DNA of 64,000 nt, from assembly GCF_001433995.1 (NCBI RefSeq), contig NZ_AZCX01000001.1:248001-312000 (forward strand), in the 5' to 3' direction. Shown here piece after piece: positions 17,741 through 27,394 of this stretch (position 1 is its first letter; each line of letters starts with the position of its first letter). A program made the translations under genes and the position numbers. The notes below the pieces were generated by a model, which ran no database searches, was not told where the DNA came from, and was given only the letters and a program-made list of their open reading frames with translations. This DNA comes from Secundilactobacillus kimchicus JCM 15530. Its GTDB lineage: Bacteria; Bacillota; Bacilli; Lactobacillales; Lactobacillaceae.

Positions 17741-19168
17741 TTACAAAATGTATCGTGACAAGTCTTTATCTTCAACGATGTTACCAATTTTTTCGTTGAC
17801 GTAGCTTTCGGTGATTGTAATATCACCCATCTGCATGTCCGGCCCCTCATATAGCAGGTCTTCAAGCAACTTTTCCAAAACCGTATGGAGCCGCCGGGCA
17901 CCGATATTTTGGTTTTCGTGGTTCAACTGATAAGCCAGCTCAGCAATCCGATTGATGGCTTCAATGGTAAACGTCACTTTGATGTTATCAGTGCCAATCA
18001 AGGCAATGTATTGTTTGATTAAGGCGTTGTTAGGTTCCGTCAAAATTTTAACAAAGTCTTCTTGACTCAAATCATCCAGTTCCACTCGGATGGGGAACCG
18101 CCCTTGAAGTTCGGCAATAAGGTCACTTGGCTTGCTTTCAGCAAAAGCCCCAGCCGCAATAAACAAGATGTGATCCGTATTGATTGGGCCAAACTTAGTC
18201 TGAATTTGAGTCCCTTCAACGATTGGCAAGATATCTCGTTGCACACCTTCTCGGGAAACTTCACCACTATTTTGCTTAGATTTTGACGTGATTTTATCCA
18301 CTTCATCAATGAAAATAATGCCCGTGTTTTGAGCTCGTTCAATGGCGTCGTGATTAATATCAGCATCGTTGACCAGCTTTTCAGATTCTTCGCGCACCAA
18401 AATTTCCCGTGCTTCTGAGACTGGCATTGTTCGCTTGATCCGTTTTTTAGGCATCATTTGACCTAGTGTATCACTCAAGTCAATCCCCATTTGGTTCATC
18501 ATTGGATTATTTCCAGCCATCGACTGTTTTGGATCGTCCGTTTCAATCTCAACTTCTTGAGATTCCAACAACCCCTTAGCCAGTTGGTCGGCGACAGACA
18601 TTCGTTGATTCTTAACGTCTTCCGTCACATCTTCTGGTTGTTCGTCGTCGTTGGCTTGCATATCAGGCATTTTTCCCTGTTGCATGTCCTGAAACATCGT
18701 CATGAGGTTAGAAAAGTCCGCCCCATTGTTTTTCTTGGCCTTCTTAATGGCTGGGACTAACAGTTTGACTAACCGCTTATTGGCCCGTTTAACGGCCTCT
18801 GCGCGGACCGTTTCAAATTGGGTGTCCTTTTCCATTCGAACCGCGACATCCACTAAATCGCGAACCATTGACTCGACATCACCACCGACATAGCCAACTT
18901 CGGTAAACTTAGTCGCCTCGACTTTGACGAATGGCGCTTTAACGATTTTAGCCAATCGGCGGGCAAGTTCTGTTTTCCCCACACCGGTCGGACCGATCAT
19001 CAACATGTTTTTAGGGGTAATTTCATCTTGCATATCGCTTGAAAGTTGCATACGTCGGTATCGGTTGCGTAACGCAATCGCAATCGACTTTTTCGCGTCG
19101 GCTTGACCAATCACGTACTGGTCCAATAATCCAACGATTTCTTTAGGGGTCTTAGTAATTGGATCCAA
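17741..19168 (-). CDS. hslU: HslU (ClpY), ATPase subunit of HslVU protease
   Basis: 475 residues, AAA+ unfoldase. Walker [17 protein letters not shown] (about residues 54-69), Walker B IIFIDEVDKI (about residue 286) and the sensor region RFPIRVELDDL are present. The central I-domain contains low-complexity acidic and Met-rich sequence. The C-terminus SRYIL is the tail that inserts into HslV. The start is TTG 19168, 17 bases after hslV. HslU forms a hexamer that feeds substrates to HslV. Confidence 0.96.
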   Translation of the reverse strand: MDPITKTPKEIVGLLDQYVIGQADAKKSIAIALRNRYRRMQLSSDMQDEITPKNMLMIGPTGVGKTELARRLAKIVKAPFVKVEATKFTEVGYVGGDVESMVRDLVDVAVRMEKDTQFETVRAEAVKRANKRLVKLLVPAIKKAKKNNGADFSNLMTMFQDMQQGKMPDMQANDDEQPEDVTEDVKNQRMSVADQLAKGLLESQEVEIETDDPKQSMAGNNPMMNQMGIDLSDTLGQMMPKKRIKRTMPVSEAREILVREESEKLVNDADINHDAIERAQNTGIIFIDEVDKITSKSKQNSGEVSREGVQRDILPIVEGTQIQTKFGPINTDHILFIAAGAFAESKPSDLIAELQGRFPIRVELDDLSQEDFVKILTEPNNALIKQYIALIGTDNIKVTFTIEAINRIAELAYQLNHENQNIGARRLHTVLEKLLEDLLYEGPDMQMGDITITESYVNEKIGNIVEDKDLSRYIL

Positions 19169-19185
19169 TCTACATTCCCACTTTC

Positions 19186-19728
19186 TTAAAAGGCTTCGGA
19201 GACGATGTTATGGTTTGTGAAAATATCAATGTCGCCAGCAATTCCAATGGCCGACTCAGCAATTTCGCGGGCCGACATATTTGGTGAGTGTTGGTGCATC
19301 GCAGTTGCAGCCGCTCGGGCGAAGTCACCGCCTGAGCCAATGGCCAAAATGTCATTGTCAGGGGCAATGACTTCACCAGAACCCGAGACAACAAGCATGT
19401 CTTTTTCGTTCATGACGATTAGTAAGGCTTCCAGTTTTTGAAGATTTTGATCAGAACGCCAATCTTGCGCTAATTCGACAGCTGCTCGTTCGAGGTTACC
19501 GCTAAATTCAGTCAATCGATTTTCGAACTTTTCTTCTAGGTTGAACGCGTCGGCAACGCTTCCTGCAAATCCAACGATCACTTGATCGTTGTAAATTCGA
19601 CGGACCTTGCGCGCATTTCCCTTCATAATGACCTTTTCACCCATTGTCACTTGCCCATCACCAGCCATGGCATTTTCACCATTATGATGAACAGCAACAA
19701 TGGTCGTTGCTTCAAATTTTACTGGCAT
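19186..19728 (-). CDS. hslV: HslV (ClpQ), peptidase subunit of HslVU protease
   Basis: 180 residues of the proteasome-beta fold. The N-terminus [17 protein letters not shown] suggests that a seven-residue propeptide is removed to expose the catalytic Thr of TTIVAV. The blocks AGDGQVT and [10 protein letters not shown] are conserved. It degrades proteins unfolded by HslU in the cytoplasm. It sits between xerC and hslU, as codV-clpQ-clpY does in Bacillus. No CtsR box is visible close to this gene. Confidence 0.96.
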   Translation of the reverse strand: MPVKFEATTIVAVHHNGENAMAGDGQVTMGEKVIMKGNARKVRRIYNDQVIVGFAGSVADAFNLEEKFENRLTEFSGNLERAAVELAQDWRSDQNLQKLEALLIVMNEKDMLVVSGSGEVIAPDNDILAIGSGGDFARAAATAMHQHSPNMSAREIAESAIGIAGDIDIFTNHNIVSEAF

Positions 19729-19753
19729 TGTAACCCTACTTTCTGTTTATGGT

Positions 19754-20665
19754 TTAATCGTGCGTCGCCCGGGGAAAATACTGACGATAATCCCGTTTTA
19801 GATGAGCGTTCGTCACGTGAGTATAAATTTGAGTTGTTGACAGACTACTATGGCCCAACAATTCCTGCACCGTTCTCAGGTCGGCCCCGTGTTCCAACAA
19901 GTGGGTTGCAAAGGTATGACGCAGCATATGCGGATGAATATCTCCGGTCAGAGAACTACGCTCGATAACCTTATTCAGCAGGTATTCCACCCCAGTCGAC
20001 GTAATTGGATCGCCGTAGTGGTTAATAAACACCGTTTGATGGTGTTTTTGGTACTTCGCCATCAATGGCGTTCGACTACCCGTTAGATAACGAGCGACCG
20101 CGTCTTTAGCATACCGGCCAAACGGGACGTATCGTTCCTTATTTCCCTTCCCGTGGACCAGAACTAACTGCGTTGTCGCATCGATGTCACCTAGGTTGAG
20201 ATCACACAGTTCACTAACCCGCATCCCGGTTGCATACAACATTTCGAGCACGGCTCGGTCGCGTAGTCCAAGCTCTGGGCTTGGGTTTTCGGAAGCGGCC
20301 GTAAACAACGCGGTCATTTCCGTCTCGTAGAAAAAACGTGGCAGTCGACTCGGCTGTTTTTTCAGTGTGACGTACGCAAAGGGGTTCTGGGTCACTAACC
20401 GCTCACGAAGCAGATACTCATAAAATGACCGTAGACTAGAAATTCGCCGGGCAATGGTTGTCCGGGCCTTTTGACCATCAAATAAGTAGCTGAGATAAAC
20501 TTGAACGTCGAGTTTTTTGACGTGGCGCAGGTCAGCGTCGTCCCCCGATTCAGCAAGAAAGGACTTAAAATCCTTTAAGTCCTCTCGATATGCTATCACG
20601 GTGTCATCGGAGTACTGGCGTTCACTTTGTAGGTACGTGATAAAACGTGTTTCGTAATCGTTCAC
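19754..20665 (-). CDS. xerC: Tyrosine recombinase XerC (CodV type)
   Basis: 303 residues. An N-terminal SAM-like core-binding domain is followed by the catalytic domain with Arg in ATGMRVSELCDL, Lys in HGKGNKER, HMLRHTFATHLLEHGADLR, the His of LLGHSSLSTTQIYTH and the nucleophile Tyr of IYTH. It resolves chromosome dimers at dif with XerD, which is encoded at 46799-47686. I chose GTG 20665 because GGGGGGTG lies just upstream; an earlier in-frame GTG at 20686 lacks an RBS. It heads the operon with hslV and hslU. Confidence 0.93.
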   Translation of the reverse strand: MNDYETRFITYLQSERQYSDDTVIAYREDLKDFKSFLAESGDDADLRHVKKLDVQVYLSYLFDGQKARTTIARRISSLRSFYEYLLRERLVTQNPFAYVTLKKQPSRLPRFFYETEMTALFTAASENPSPELGLRDRAVLEMLYATGMRVSELCDLNLGDIDATTQLVLVHGKGNKERYVPFGRYAKDAVARYLTGSRTPLMAKYQKHHQTVFINHYGDPITSTGVEYLLNKVIERSSLTGDIHPHMLRHTFATHLLEHGADLRTVQELLGHSSLSTTQIYTHVTNAHLKRDYRQYFPRATHD

Positions 20666-20755
20666 GATAATCACCCCCCGTGACACATAATTTAGCAGAC
20701 TTTAAAATGTCTGACAATCTTTGACCAATAATTCCGGTGAAGCTTTATTAAAAGT

Positions 20756-22855
20756 TTACTTTTGAGCAGGTTCTTCGTAATCGCCGTTTGGACAAACGAC
20801 TTGGATACCACCCTTAATCTTCTTTTCAACCAAGAAGTGACCATCTTTTGGACAATCACGGCCCACTGGTTTGTCCCACGAAACAAAGTCACAATCAGGA
20901 TATCGCGAGCAGCCATAGAAAATCCGGTTACGCTTTGATTTTCGTTCGATAACTTGGCCTTCATGACACTTCGGGCAAATCACACCAATTTCTTTAACAA
21001 TGGCCTTTGTGTTACGACAATCTGGGAATCGTGAGCAGGCATAGAACTTTCCGTAACGCCCCATTTTGATGACCATCGGAGCGCCACAAATATCACAGTC
21101 AAAGCCGGCAGGTTCGTCTTTAATCTGAACCTTTTCAATCGTATCTTGGGCATGGCTCACTTCCGTTGAGAATGGTTTATAGAAGTTATCAACAACTTTA
21201 ACCCAGTCCTGATCGCCTTCTTCGATGCCATCCAATTCTTTTTCAAGACCAGCCGTAAACCCAACGTTCACAATATCTGGGAAATACTCTTGAATGATAG
21301 CATTCACAATCTCACCCAGCTCAGTGGGTTCAAATCGACGAGCCGTTAACTTCACGTAGTATCGACGTTGAATCGTATCAAGCGTCGGGGCGTAAGTTGA
21401 TGGGCGCCCAACTCCGTTTTCTTCCAGCGCTTTAATCAAGTTGGCTTCACTGTAACGAGCCGGTGGCTGCGTAAAGTGTTGAGCGGGATCGGTTTTAGCA
21501 AGTTTAACAGTGTCTCCTTCGTTGAGGTCGGGCAACAAATTGTCCTTCTCCTTACCGTCCTTGTATATTTTCAAGAACCCATCAAACTTCATCTTAGAAC
21601 CGTTCGCTTTAAATGTGACCCCATTTTGTTCAATCGTCACCGCCATGGTGTCCATGACGGCGGGTGTCATCTGACTGGCCATAAATCGGTTCCAAATCAA
21701 ACTATACAGCTTGTACTGATCGTTAGTCAGGTACTGTTTCATTTCGGCTGGCGTGCGGTAAACCGAGGTTGGTCGGATGGCCTCATGGGCGTCTTGAGCA
21801 CCCTCTGGCAGCTTTCCTTTGATTGGCTTGGTCGCCGCATACTCGGCCCCGTACTTTTCATGAATAAAACTTGAGGCTTCGTGCTTAGCAATGGTCGAAA
21901 TCCGGGTAGAATCGGTCCGCATATACGTAATGAGCCCCTGACTCCCCGCTTTACCGATGTTAATTCCTTCGTAAAGCTGTTGGGCCGCCATCATGGTTTT
22001 GCGAGTCCTGAAGTTAAGTTTCCGGTTAGCATCTTGTTGCATGGAGCTCGTAGTAAATGGTGGTTGTGGTTGGCGCTTTCGTTCCTTTCGAATCACCTTG
22101 GTAATATCAAAGTCACCCTTTGGATCAAGCTTTGCCAAAACCTTTTGAACGGCCTCATTATTGGGTAAATCGTGCTTTTTACCGTTTAACCCGTAAAAGC
22201 TAGCGGCAAACTTGTTTCGCTTGTGCTTAAACTCGGAATCGATGGTCCAGTACTCAACCGGTTTAAAGTTTTTGATCTCGTTTTCACGGTCAATAATTAA
22301 CTTCAAAGCAATGGATTGAACCCGACCGGCACTTAGTCCCTTTTTAACCTTAGACCACAGCAATGGTGAAATGGAGTACCCCACTAGCCGATCTAAAATT
22401 CGGCGGGCTTGCTGCGCATCAACCAGGTTCATGTCGATGCTACGAGGGCTCTTAAAAGCGTCCTTGACTGCATCCTTTGTGATTTCGTTAAAGACCACCC
22501 GGTTGTTATCCGTTGGATCTAAGTTCAATAGGTGTGACAAATGCCACGCAATTGACTCGCCTTCACGGTCCGGGTCAGCTGCGAGATAGACTTTTTGCGC
22601 TTTTTTAGCTTCGGACTTCAGGGCTTTGATGGTGTCGCCCTTGCCACGAATCGAAATGTAATTTGGTTCGTAGTCATTATCCACGTCCACACCCATACGA
22701 CTCTTGGGTAAGTCACGAACGTGGCCTTTACTAGCAACCACTTTGTAGGTTCGACCAAGGTACTTTTCAATGGTTTTAGCCTTGGCAGGTGATTCAACGA
22801 TCACCAGTTTTTTTTGTGTTTTTTTTCGTTTTGGCTTTTTAGTAGAAGTTGCCAT
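20756..22855 (-). CDS. topA: DNA topoisomerase I
   Basis: 699 residues, type IA. The TOPRIM domain has [19 protein letters not shown] and [15 protein letters not shown], and the catalytic Tyr lies in [14 protein letters not shown] (about residue 313). The C-terminus has two complete four-Cys zinc ribbons (CDICG...CSRFPDC and CPKC...CSRYPDC) and a third that keeps only two Cys ([15 protein letters not shown]). It relaxes negative supercoils. Lysine-rich N-terminus [18 protein letters not shown] precedes ATG 22855. It has its own strong promoter. Confidence 0.97.
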   Translation of the reverse strand: MATSTKKPKRKKTQKKLVIVESPAKAKTIEKYLGRTYKVVASKGHVRDLPKSRMGVDVDNDYEPNYISIRGKGDTIKALKSEAKKAQKVYLAADPDREGESIAWHLSHLLNLDPTDNNRVVFNEITKDAVKDAFKSPRSIDMNLVDAQQARRILDRLVGYSISPLLWSKVKKGLSAGRVQSIALKLIIDRENEIKNFKPVEYWTIDSEFKHKRNKFAASFYGLNGKKHDLPNNEAVQKVLAKLDPKGDFDITKVIRKERKRQPQPPFTTSSMQQDANRKLNFRTRKTMMAAQQLYEGINIGKAGSQGLITYMRTDSTRISTIAKHEASSFIHEKYGAEYAATKPIKGKLPEGAQDAHEAIRPTSVYRTPAEMKQYLTNDQYKLYSLIWNRFMASQMTPAVMDTMAVTIEQNGVTFKANGSKMKFDGFLKIYKDGKEKDNLLPDLNEGDTVKLAKTDPAQHFTQPPARYSEANLIKALEENGVGRPSTYAPTLDTIQRRYYVKLTARRFEPTELGEIVNAIIQEYFPDIVNVGFTAGLEKELDGIEEGDQDWVKVVDNFYKPFSTEVSHAQDTIEKVQIKDEPAGFDCDICGAPMVIKMGRYGKFYACSRFPDCRNTKAIVKEIGVICPKCHEGQVIERKSKRNRIFYGCSRYPDCDFVSWDKPVGRDCPKDGHFLVEKKIKGGIQVVCPNGDYEEPAQK

Positions 22856-22910
22856 TCAATTACTCCCTCGACTTTAGTTTCTTAGTAATTCGCTTAACTA
22901 AATCCTCAAC

Positions 22911-22939
22911 ATCATATTTCATAAAAAAAAGAATGTCAA
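22911..22939 (-). promoter_or_regulatory. Promoter of topA
   Basis: On the minus strand TTGACA (22934-22939), 17-base spacer, TATGAT (22911-22916). The -35 overlaps the 3' arm of the dprA terminator. Confidence 0.8.
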
Positions 22940-22972
22940 CTAAACACCTACTATAGTATAGTCGTCATCCTT
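22929..22972 (-). terminator. Terminator of dprA
   Basis: A 14-bp stem (AAGGATGACGACTA against TAGTTGACATTCTT, one mismatch, two G-U) followed by a run of eight T on the minus strand. Confidence 0.7.
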
Positions 22973-22979
22973 GTCGTTT

Positions 22980-23855
22980 TTAATTTAAGTTACCCCGAAA
23001 CTCAGCCATAATATCAGCGGCGGTCAGGGTTGGCTGAGCCCCGGCACGAATGAGTTCATTACAGCCTTGAGAAAACAAATCAGTGATTTTACCAGGAACT
23101 GCTAACACGTTTCGATTATTTTGGAGCGCTAGGCTTGCAGTAATCAAGGTCCCACTTTTTTTCTTAGCCTCAATAACTAGTAGCGTTTCAACTAATCCAG
23201 CAATAATGCGATTTCGCTCAACAAAATGGAATTTTTGCCCATAGGCGTCCCTCGGATACTCGCTGAGCACTAATTCATGGGTGGCCATATAGTCTTGCAA
23301 CCGCGCGTTTTCCCGTGGATAAGTGACATCTAGCCCTGTTCCGATGACCCCGATACTATGCCCACCGAGATTAAGCGTTAGTCGGTGACTCATCGAATCA
23401 ATGCCCCGAGCCAATCCAGACACCACCACGACCTGGTCAGCAACCACCTCGGGTAGTAGGGCTTCCAGACAATCATAAGCATACGCAGTTGGGGTCCGAG
23501 TCCCAATAACTGCTAACAAGTGGGTGGCCGTTAGCAGCGCGATATTCCCCCGGTAAAACAGACCGATTGGCGGTTGAAAACTTTCTTTCAACATCTCCGG
23601 ATATTCTGGGTCAACAATACTCAACCAGCCCAGATCAGCATGGCGTTCAATTCGCTGATTTAAGTCATCACTTATAAAATCTTGGCAAAAAGCTGTCCGG
23701 GTTTTACCAAGTTGGGCAATGCTAGCGATCCGGTCTGCCGACAAGTGCTTAAATTCCCCAGGGTGAGCTTGAATCCACTCGTAAACCAACGTCTCGCCTT
23801 TAATTCCAATTCCCGTTGCTAATTTTAACCGTTTCAAAAAATTTCGAACATCCAT
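22980..23855 (-). CDS. dprA: DNA processing protein DprA (Smf)
   Basis: 291 residues. The Rossmann-like DNA-binding domain contains LLAVIGTRTPTAYAYDCLE, VVSGLARGIDSMSHR and the conserved GTGLDVTYPREN and FVERNRIIAGL blocks. DprA loads RecA on incoming single-stranded DNA during transformation and protects it. Its C-terminal winged helix seems absent or reduced, since the protein ends shortly after TAADIMAEF. It follows rnhB by 29 bases in an operon with rbgA. The gene alone does not show that the organism is competent. Confidence 0.94.
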   Translation of the reverse strand: MDVRNFLKRLKLATGIGIKGETLVYEWIQAHPGEFKHLSADRIASIAQLGKTRTAFCQDFISDDLNQRIERHADLGWLSIVDPEYPEMLKESFQPPIGLFYRGNIALLTATHLLAVIGTRTPTAYAYDCLEALLPEVVADQVVVVSGLARGIDSMSHRLTLNLGGHSIGVIGTGLDVTYPRENARLQDYMATHELVLSEYPRDAYGQKFHFVERNRIIAGLVETLLVIEAKKKSGTLITASLALQNNRNVLAVPGKITDLFSQGCNELIRAGAQPTLTAADIMAEFRGNLN

Positions 23856-23884
23856 GATAGAGGCCCCCGTATCGTAAAGTACCT

Positions 23885-24664
23885 CTAACTACGCAAGAAA
23901 CTTGAAACAGGTTCAAATGTTTTACGATGAATGGGACTTGGACCCAATTTAGCCAATCCTGCCAAGTGGGCCTTGGTGCCATATCCCGCATTGTGGGCAA
24001 AAGCATACCCGGGGTAAAGCACGTCAAAACTAGCCATCAAGTGGTCTCGAAAAACTTTCGCAACAATGCTAGCCGCCGCAATACTATTACTCTTGGCGTC
24101 TCCCTTGATTAGCTTCAGTTGCGGAATCGAACTATCGATATCCATAGCGTCAATCAGAAGCTGATCCGGCGTCACAGTCAACCCTTCAACGGCGGATAAC
24201 ATCGCGACTCTGGTTGCCTGATAGATGTTCAACTGGTCAATTTCTTCAGCAGAAGCGATTCCAATTGAGACGGCCGTCGCCTGATTCAAAATCTCTGGGT
24301 ATAACCGTTCGCGAAGACGATCTGTCAACTGCTTGGAATCATTGACGGCAACTAGGTCAAAATCAGCTGGTAAGATGACGGCACAGGCAACAACCGGCCC
24401 GGCCAGTGGCCCTCGACCGACCTCATCCATGCCAGCAACGACTGGTCGGCCTTGGTCTCGAGCCTGCTTTTCGTAATAAAACCGCTGGTTAAAGGCCGCT
24501 TGGTCCGCAACTAGCTTTGTGACCCGTTTTTGAGCTTGTTTCAAAATAGTCTGAACCCCAGCCCGCGGGTCCTGTGCATATTGGGTAAATAACTCATCTT
24601 GGAGATTGGTGACGTCTGAAAAGGCGGCCTTTACTGCGCTAATTGGCAATCGGTCATTGGCCAT
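23885..24664 (-). CDS. rnhB: Ribonuclease HII
   Basis: About 259 residues. The catalytic core starts with VAGMDEVGRGPLAGPVVACA, giving the first Asp and Glu, and further acidic residues lie in LIDAMDID and KSNSIAAASIVAKV. It cuts RNA in DNA-RNA hybrids and removes misincorporated ribonucleotides. The start is probably ATG 24664 (MANDRLPIS), although ATG 24673 is also possible; both overlap the end of rbgA, indicating translational coupling. An extra N-terminal region of about 80 residues before the core is common to Firmicute RnhB. Confidence 0.95.
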   Translation of the reverse strand: MANDRLPISAVKAAFSDVTNLQDELFTQYAQDPRAGVQTILKQAQKRVTKLVADQAAFNQRFYYEKQARDQGRPVVAGMDEVGRGPLAGPVVACAVILPADFDLVAVNDSKQLTDRLRERLYPEILNQATAVSIGIASAEEIDQLNIYQATRVAMLSAVEGLTVTPDQLLIDAMDIDSSIPQLKLIKGDAKSNSIAAASIVAKVFRDHLMASFDVLYPGYAFAHNAGYGTKAHLAGLAKLGPSPIHRKTFEPVSSFLRS

Positions 24665-25511
24665 CCTGATCATCTTCTTTTCGATCCAGCGTATAACGGC
24701 CTAACTTCTCCCGACGAATATCCAAAATTAATCGGTCACTAGCCCGCTCGTAATCGTCCTTCATTCCCAATTTCTTTGTGATGACCAATAGCAGATCCAC
24801 ATCACTTAACACCAGATCCGCCGACGATAATTTGTACCGGTCAACAAGCGCTTGCTCGTAATAACTCCGGAAAAACCGAAGCGCAAACAAAGCCACATCG
24901 TCGCTAGCGAATCGTTGGTCCTTAATAGCACCAGTCAACGCCAGCTTTTGGCCAGTCTCCTCATCTTCAAACTTCGGCCATAAAATTCCGGGTGTGTCGA
25001 GCAAGGATAATTTTGATGATGAGCGCAACCATTGTTGCCCCTTAGTCACCCCTGGCGTATCGCCTACTTGAGCCACCCGCTTATTCACCAGTCGATTGAG
25101 TAACGTTGACTTACCAACGTTCGGGATCCCTACTGTAATGGCCCGGATTGGCCGTTCCTTTAGGCCTTTGGTCTGTTCGGTTGCTAATTTATCACTCAAA
25201 ACGGCCTGCGTGATTTTCGTGATCGCCTTTGTGGTGATATTAGCTTTAGAATCGACCGCAATTGCTGGCAGACCATTGGCCTTAAAAAATCGAATCCAAT
25301 TCGCTGTCTGAGTCGGATCGGCCAGGTCACTTTTCGTTAAAATCATCAGATGGGGCTTATTTTTAATCAGTCGTTCAATTTCTGGATTCCGAGATGCAAG
25401 TGGAATCCGGGCATCAACAAGTTCAAACACAATGTCAACGTGGGGCAGATTTTCCTCAAGTTGACGGATGGCCTTCGCCATGTGACCGGGGAACCATTGA
25501 ATGTTTGCCAT
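24654..25511 (-). CDS. rbgA: Ribosome biogenesis GTPase RbgA (YlqF)
   Basis: 285 residues with circularly permuted GTPase motifs: G4 LTKSDLAD comes first, then G1 GIPNVGKSTLLNRL and G3 DTPGILWP. It acts in late assembly of the 50S subunit, with the N-terminal GHMAKA block around residue 8. AGGAG precedes ATG 25511. It is followed by rnhB with an overlap of about 11-20 bases, the same order as in Bacillus. Confidence 0.96.
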   Translation of the reverse strand: MANIQWFPGHMAKAIRQLEENLPHVDIVFELVDARIPLASRNPEIERLIKNKPHLMILTKSDLADPTQTANWIRFFKANGLPAIAVDSKANITTKAITKITQAVLSDKLATEQTKGLKERPIRAITVGIPNVGKSTLLNRLVNKRVAQVGDTPGVTKGQQWLRSSSKLSLLDTPGILWPKFEDEETGQKLALTGAIKDQRFASDDVALFALRFFRSYYEQALVDRYKLSSADLVLSDVDLLLVITKKLGMKDDYERASDRLILDIRREKLGRYTLDRKEDDQDGQ

Positions 25512-25564
25512 AGTTTATAACTCCTGTTCATAATGTGAATGCTGGAATCAGGTTATTTTTTTGA

Positions 25565-25783
25565 CTAACGGCGCGCTTGATACCGCTCCCACGCTTCGTC
25601 AAAAATCGTCATGGATGGTAAGTATGGCGCGTTCTCTTCAAGGTACTTTGAAATCGTGTCAAAGTCCTTGGATTGCTTTGGAAAGGCTTGATCGTAAAAC
25701 GCATTGTTTGCAAACTGAGCAATGGGATCAACCCCTTCACTGTTTCGCTCAGTCATTAGGTACTGGTAGAAACTATCGGACAT
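25565..25783 (-). CDS. YozE-like SAM-fold small protein
   Basis: 72 residues, MSDSFYQYLMTERNSEG through YLPSMTIFDEAWERYQ, matching the UPF0346 (YozE) family. Members are small helical proteins with no proven function. GAGGTGAT lies before ATG 25783; an in-frame GTG three codons earlier is less likely. It follows ypmS by 26 bases, in the order ypmR-ypmS-yozE. Confidence 0.85.
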   Translation of the reverse strand: MSDSFYQYLMTERNSEGVDPIAQFANNAFYDQAFPKQSKDFDTISKYLEENAPYLPSMTIFDEAWERYQARR

Positions 25784-25809
25784 ACAAATCACCTCTTAGG
25801 TTGGGTCGT

Positions 25810-26412
25810 TTAGGATTTTGTCTTGGGCACCCGAACCGTAAAGTTAAACTGGCCGTCGCCTGACATATCAATTTTGGTGGCACGATACGAGATACCATTT
25901 GTCGAAAAATGGGCTAAATCTAGCGTAATGGTTTTTTGGCTAGGATCCAAGTGAATCCATTTAGGTAAATCGTAGTGTTGGCTGACGTAACTCAACACCA
26001 TGGAGACAGGCATGCTTAAAGAACCGACAGCAAGCTTTTTTGCTTTCAATGCAACGTTACCATTATCTAACACTTTAGGGGTCAAAGAGAGCCCATAGTT
26101 CACCGTAATTCCAAGCAGTTGGGTTTGCCCCGTCAAAACAGCGTCGTTGTCGACAGCAAAAGCGTATTGCTGATCGCTATTTTTCTGGTATCGGTCAAGA
26201 TAATAAGCCGAAATGGCGTTGAGCTGCTGCTTATTGAGTGTCACATCAAACGCGCTGGCTGGCGTTTTCTGGGTCGCAGTGGTCCCCAGCGTTTTATTAG
26301 CAGAACGCGTTCCGGTTACCGCGACGAACCCAACCGCCAAAATTAAAATTGCGATGAGCGTTATAAAGGCCCACTTCCACGGGTTCCGGTGTTGACTTCT
26401 TGTAGTTTTCAA
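25810..26412 (-). CDS. YpmS family membrane-anchored protein
   Basis: 200 residues: one N-terminal transmembrane helix (about residues 13-32, WAFITLIAILILAVGFVAV) and an extracellular domain resembling the DUF2140/YpmS family, with LNKQQLNAISAYYLDRYQ and a run of beta strands. Its function is not known. The start is TTG 26412 with AGGAGATG upstream. It lies between ypmR and yozE, as in many Bacilli. Confidence 0.83.
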   Translation of the reverse strand: MKTTRSQHRNPWKWAFITLIAILILAVGFVAVTGTRSANKTLGTTATQKTPASAFDVTLNKQQLNAISAYYLDRYQKNSDQQYAFAVDNDAVLTGQTQLLGITVNYGLSLTPKVLDNGNVALKAKKLAVGSLSMPVSMVLSYVSQHYDLPKWIHLDPSQKTITLDLAHFSTNGISYRATKIDMSGDGQFNFTVRVPKTKS

Positions 26413-26423
26413 ATTGACATCTC

Positions 26424-27338
26424 CTATTTGGTCGTCCAGTGATTGACTTTAGCCACCGCACTAGCCAATTGTCTGGCCATCAGCGTATAGCCCCGCTGAT
26501 TGGGGTGAAAATGATCGTGTTGCGATAAATAATGATTCTTTTCTCCCGACTGAGTTGCCTGGATAATTGCGTCAGCCGACTCAGGATTTCTCAGCGAGGT
26601 TGAGGCTTTTTGACCTTCTTTAACAAGCTTGTCCTGCGCCTTCTTTGAGGTAAACTGCCCCCGGGATAATACATTGTTAATATCGACGTAAGTCACCCGA
26701 GCCGTTTTTTGGGCCACGGTCTTGTTGACGGCCGTCCAATCATTGACCGCTCTAGTGATGGCCGTCGCGTTTGCAAAATACACGTAGACCGGGTTGTAGA
26801 ATCCAAACAAATAAATCTGTGCTTTGGGATTTAGTTGCTTGAGACGACTTAATAACCGGGTGAGGCGGGCCTCATAAGTTGCTTTTGCCGGTTTTAGCTT
26901 CTGGACTAATTTTTGATCGTCATCGACGGTAATGTTAGATTGAAGCGACTGTAATAAATCGTTGCCACCCGCCGTTATCGCAATCAACTGAGCGCGCCGA
27001 ATAGCTTGTTGCTCTTCTTGATTAGTTTTGATGCGTTCGTCAATTTGGTCACTACGCAACCCACCAATCCCGAAGTTATGGGTTTTGAGGGTCACTCGGT
27101 AGTCTTGTTTTAACTGACTTGAAAGCGCCGGTAAATAACCAGTGTGATCGTCAGCATACCCAATTCCCTGAGTTAACGAATCACCCAAAGCAACAAAGTG
27201 CATTGTTTGCGGGCGTGGGTTCGTCGATTTTGTCTGTTGATACCAAAATAAGCCGCCGAGCGCGACAATTATTCCGACAATAACCCCCAAAAGCCACCAC
27301 CGCCGATGCGAATGACTTCGCTGTGCAACATGCTTCAC
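26424..27338 (-). CDS. SGNH/GDSL family lipase-like protein (YpmR)
   Basis: 304 residues. One N-terminal transmembrane helix (around residues 15-35) is followed by a secreted SGNH hydrolase domain: FVALGDSLTQGIGY carries the Ser, GGNDLLQSL the Asn block, and the Asp-His pair falls in HDHFHPNQRGYTLMA. The substrate is unknown; family members are lipases or acyl esterases acting at the cell surface. I chose GTG 27338, eight bases after AAAGGAG, over the longer ATG 27356 frame. It is the first gene of the ypmR-ypmS-yozE group. Confidence 0.88.
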   Translation of the reverse strand: MKHVAQRSHSHRRWWLLGVIVGIIVALGGLFWYQQTKSTNPRPQTMHFVALGDSLTQGIGYADDHTGYLPALSSQLKQDYRVTLKTHNFGIGGLRSDQIDERIKTNQEEQQAIRRAQLIAITAGGNDLLQSLQSNITVDDDQKLVQKLKPAKATYEARLTRLLSRLKQLNPKAQIYLFGFYNPVYVYFANATAITRAVNDWTAVNKTVAQKTARVTYVDINNVLSRGQFTSKKAQDKLVKEGQKASTSLRNPESADAIIQATQSGEKNHYLSQHDHFHPNQRGYTLMARQLASAVAKVNHWTTK

Positions 27339-27364
27339 ATTCAGCGCTCCTTTCATTTTAAATC

Positions 27365-27390
27365 TAAAAAAGGACGGTGAACCCGCCCAT
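27365..27390 (-). terminator. Terminator of the second degV gene
   Basis: Minus-strand stem GGGCGG / CCGTCC (one G-U) with five-base loop, followed by TTTTTT. Confidence 0.7.
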
Positions 27391-27394
27391 TTTG

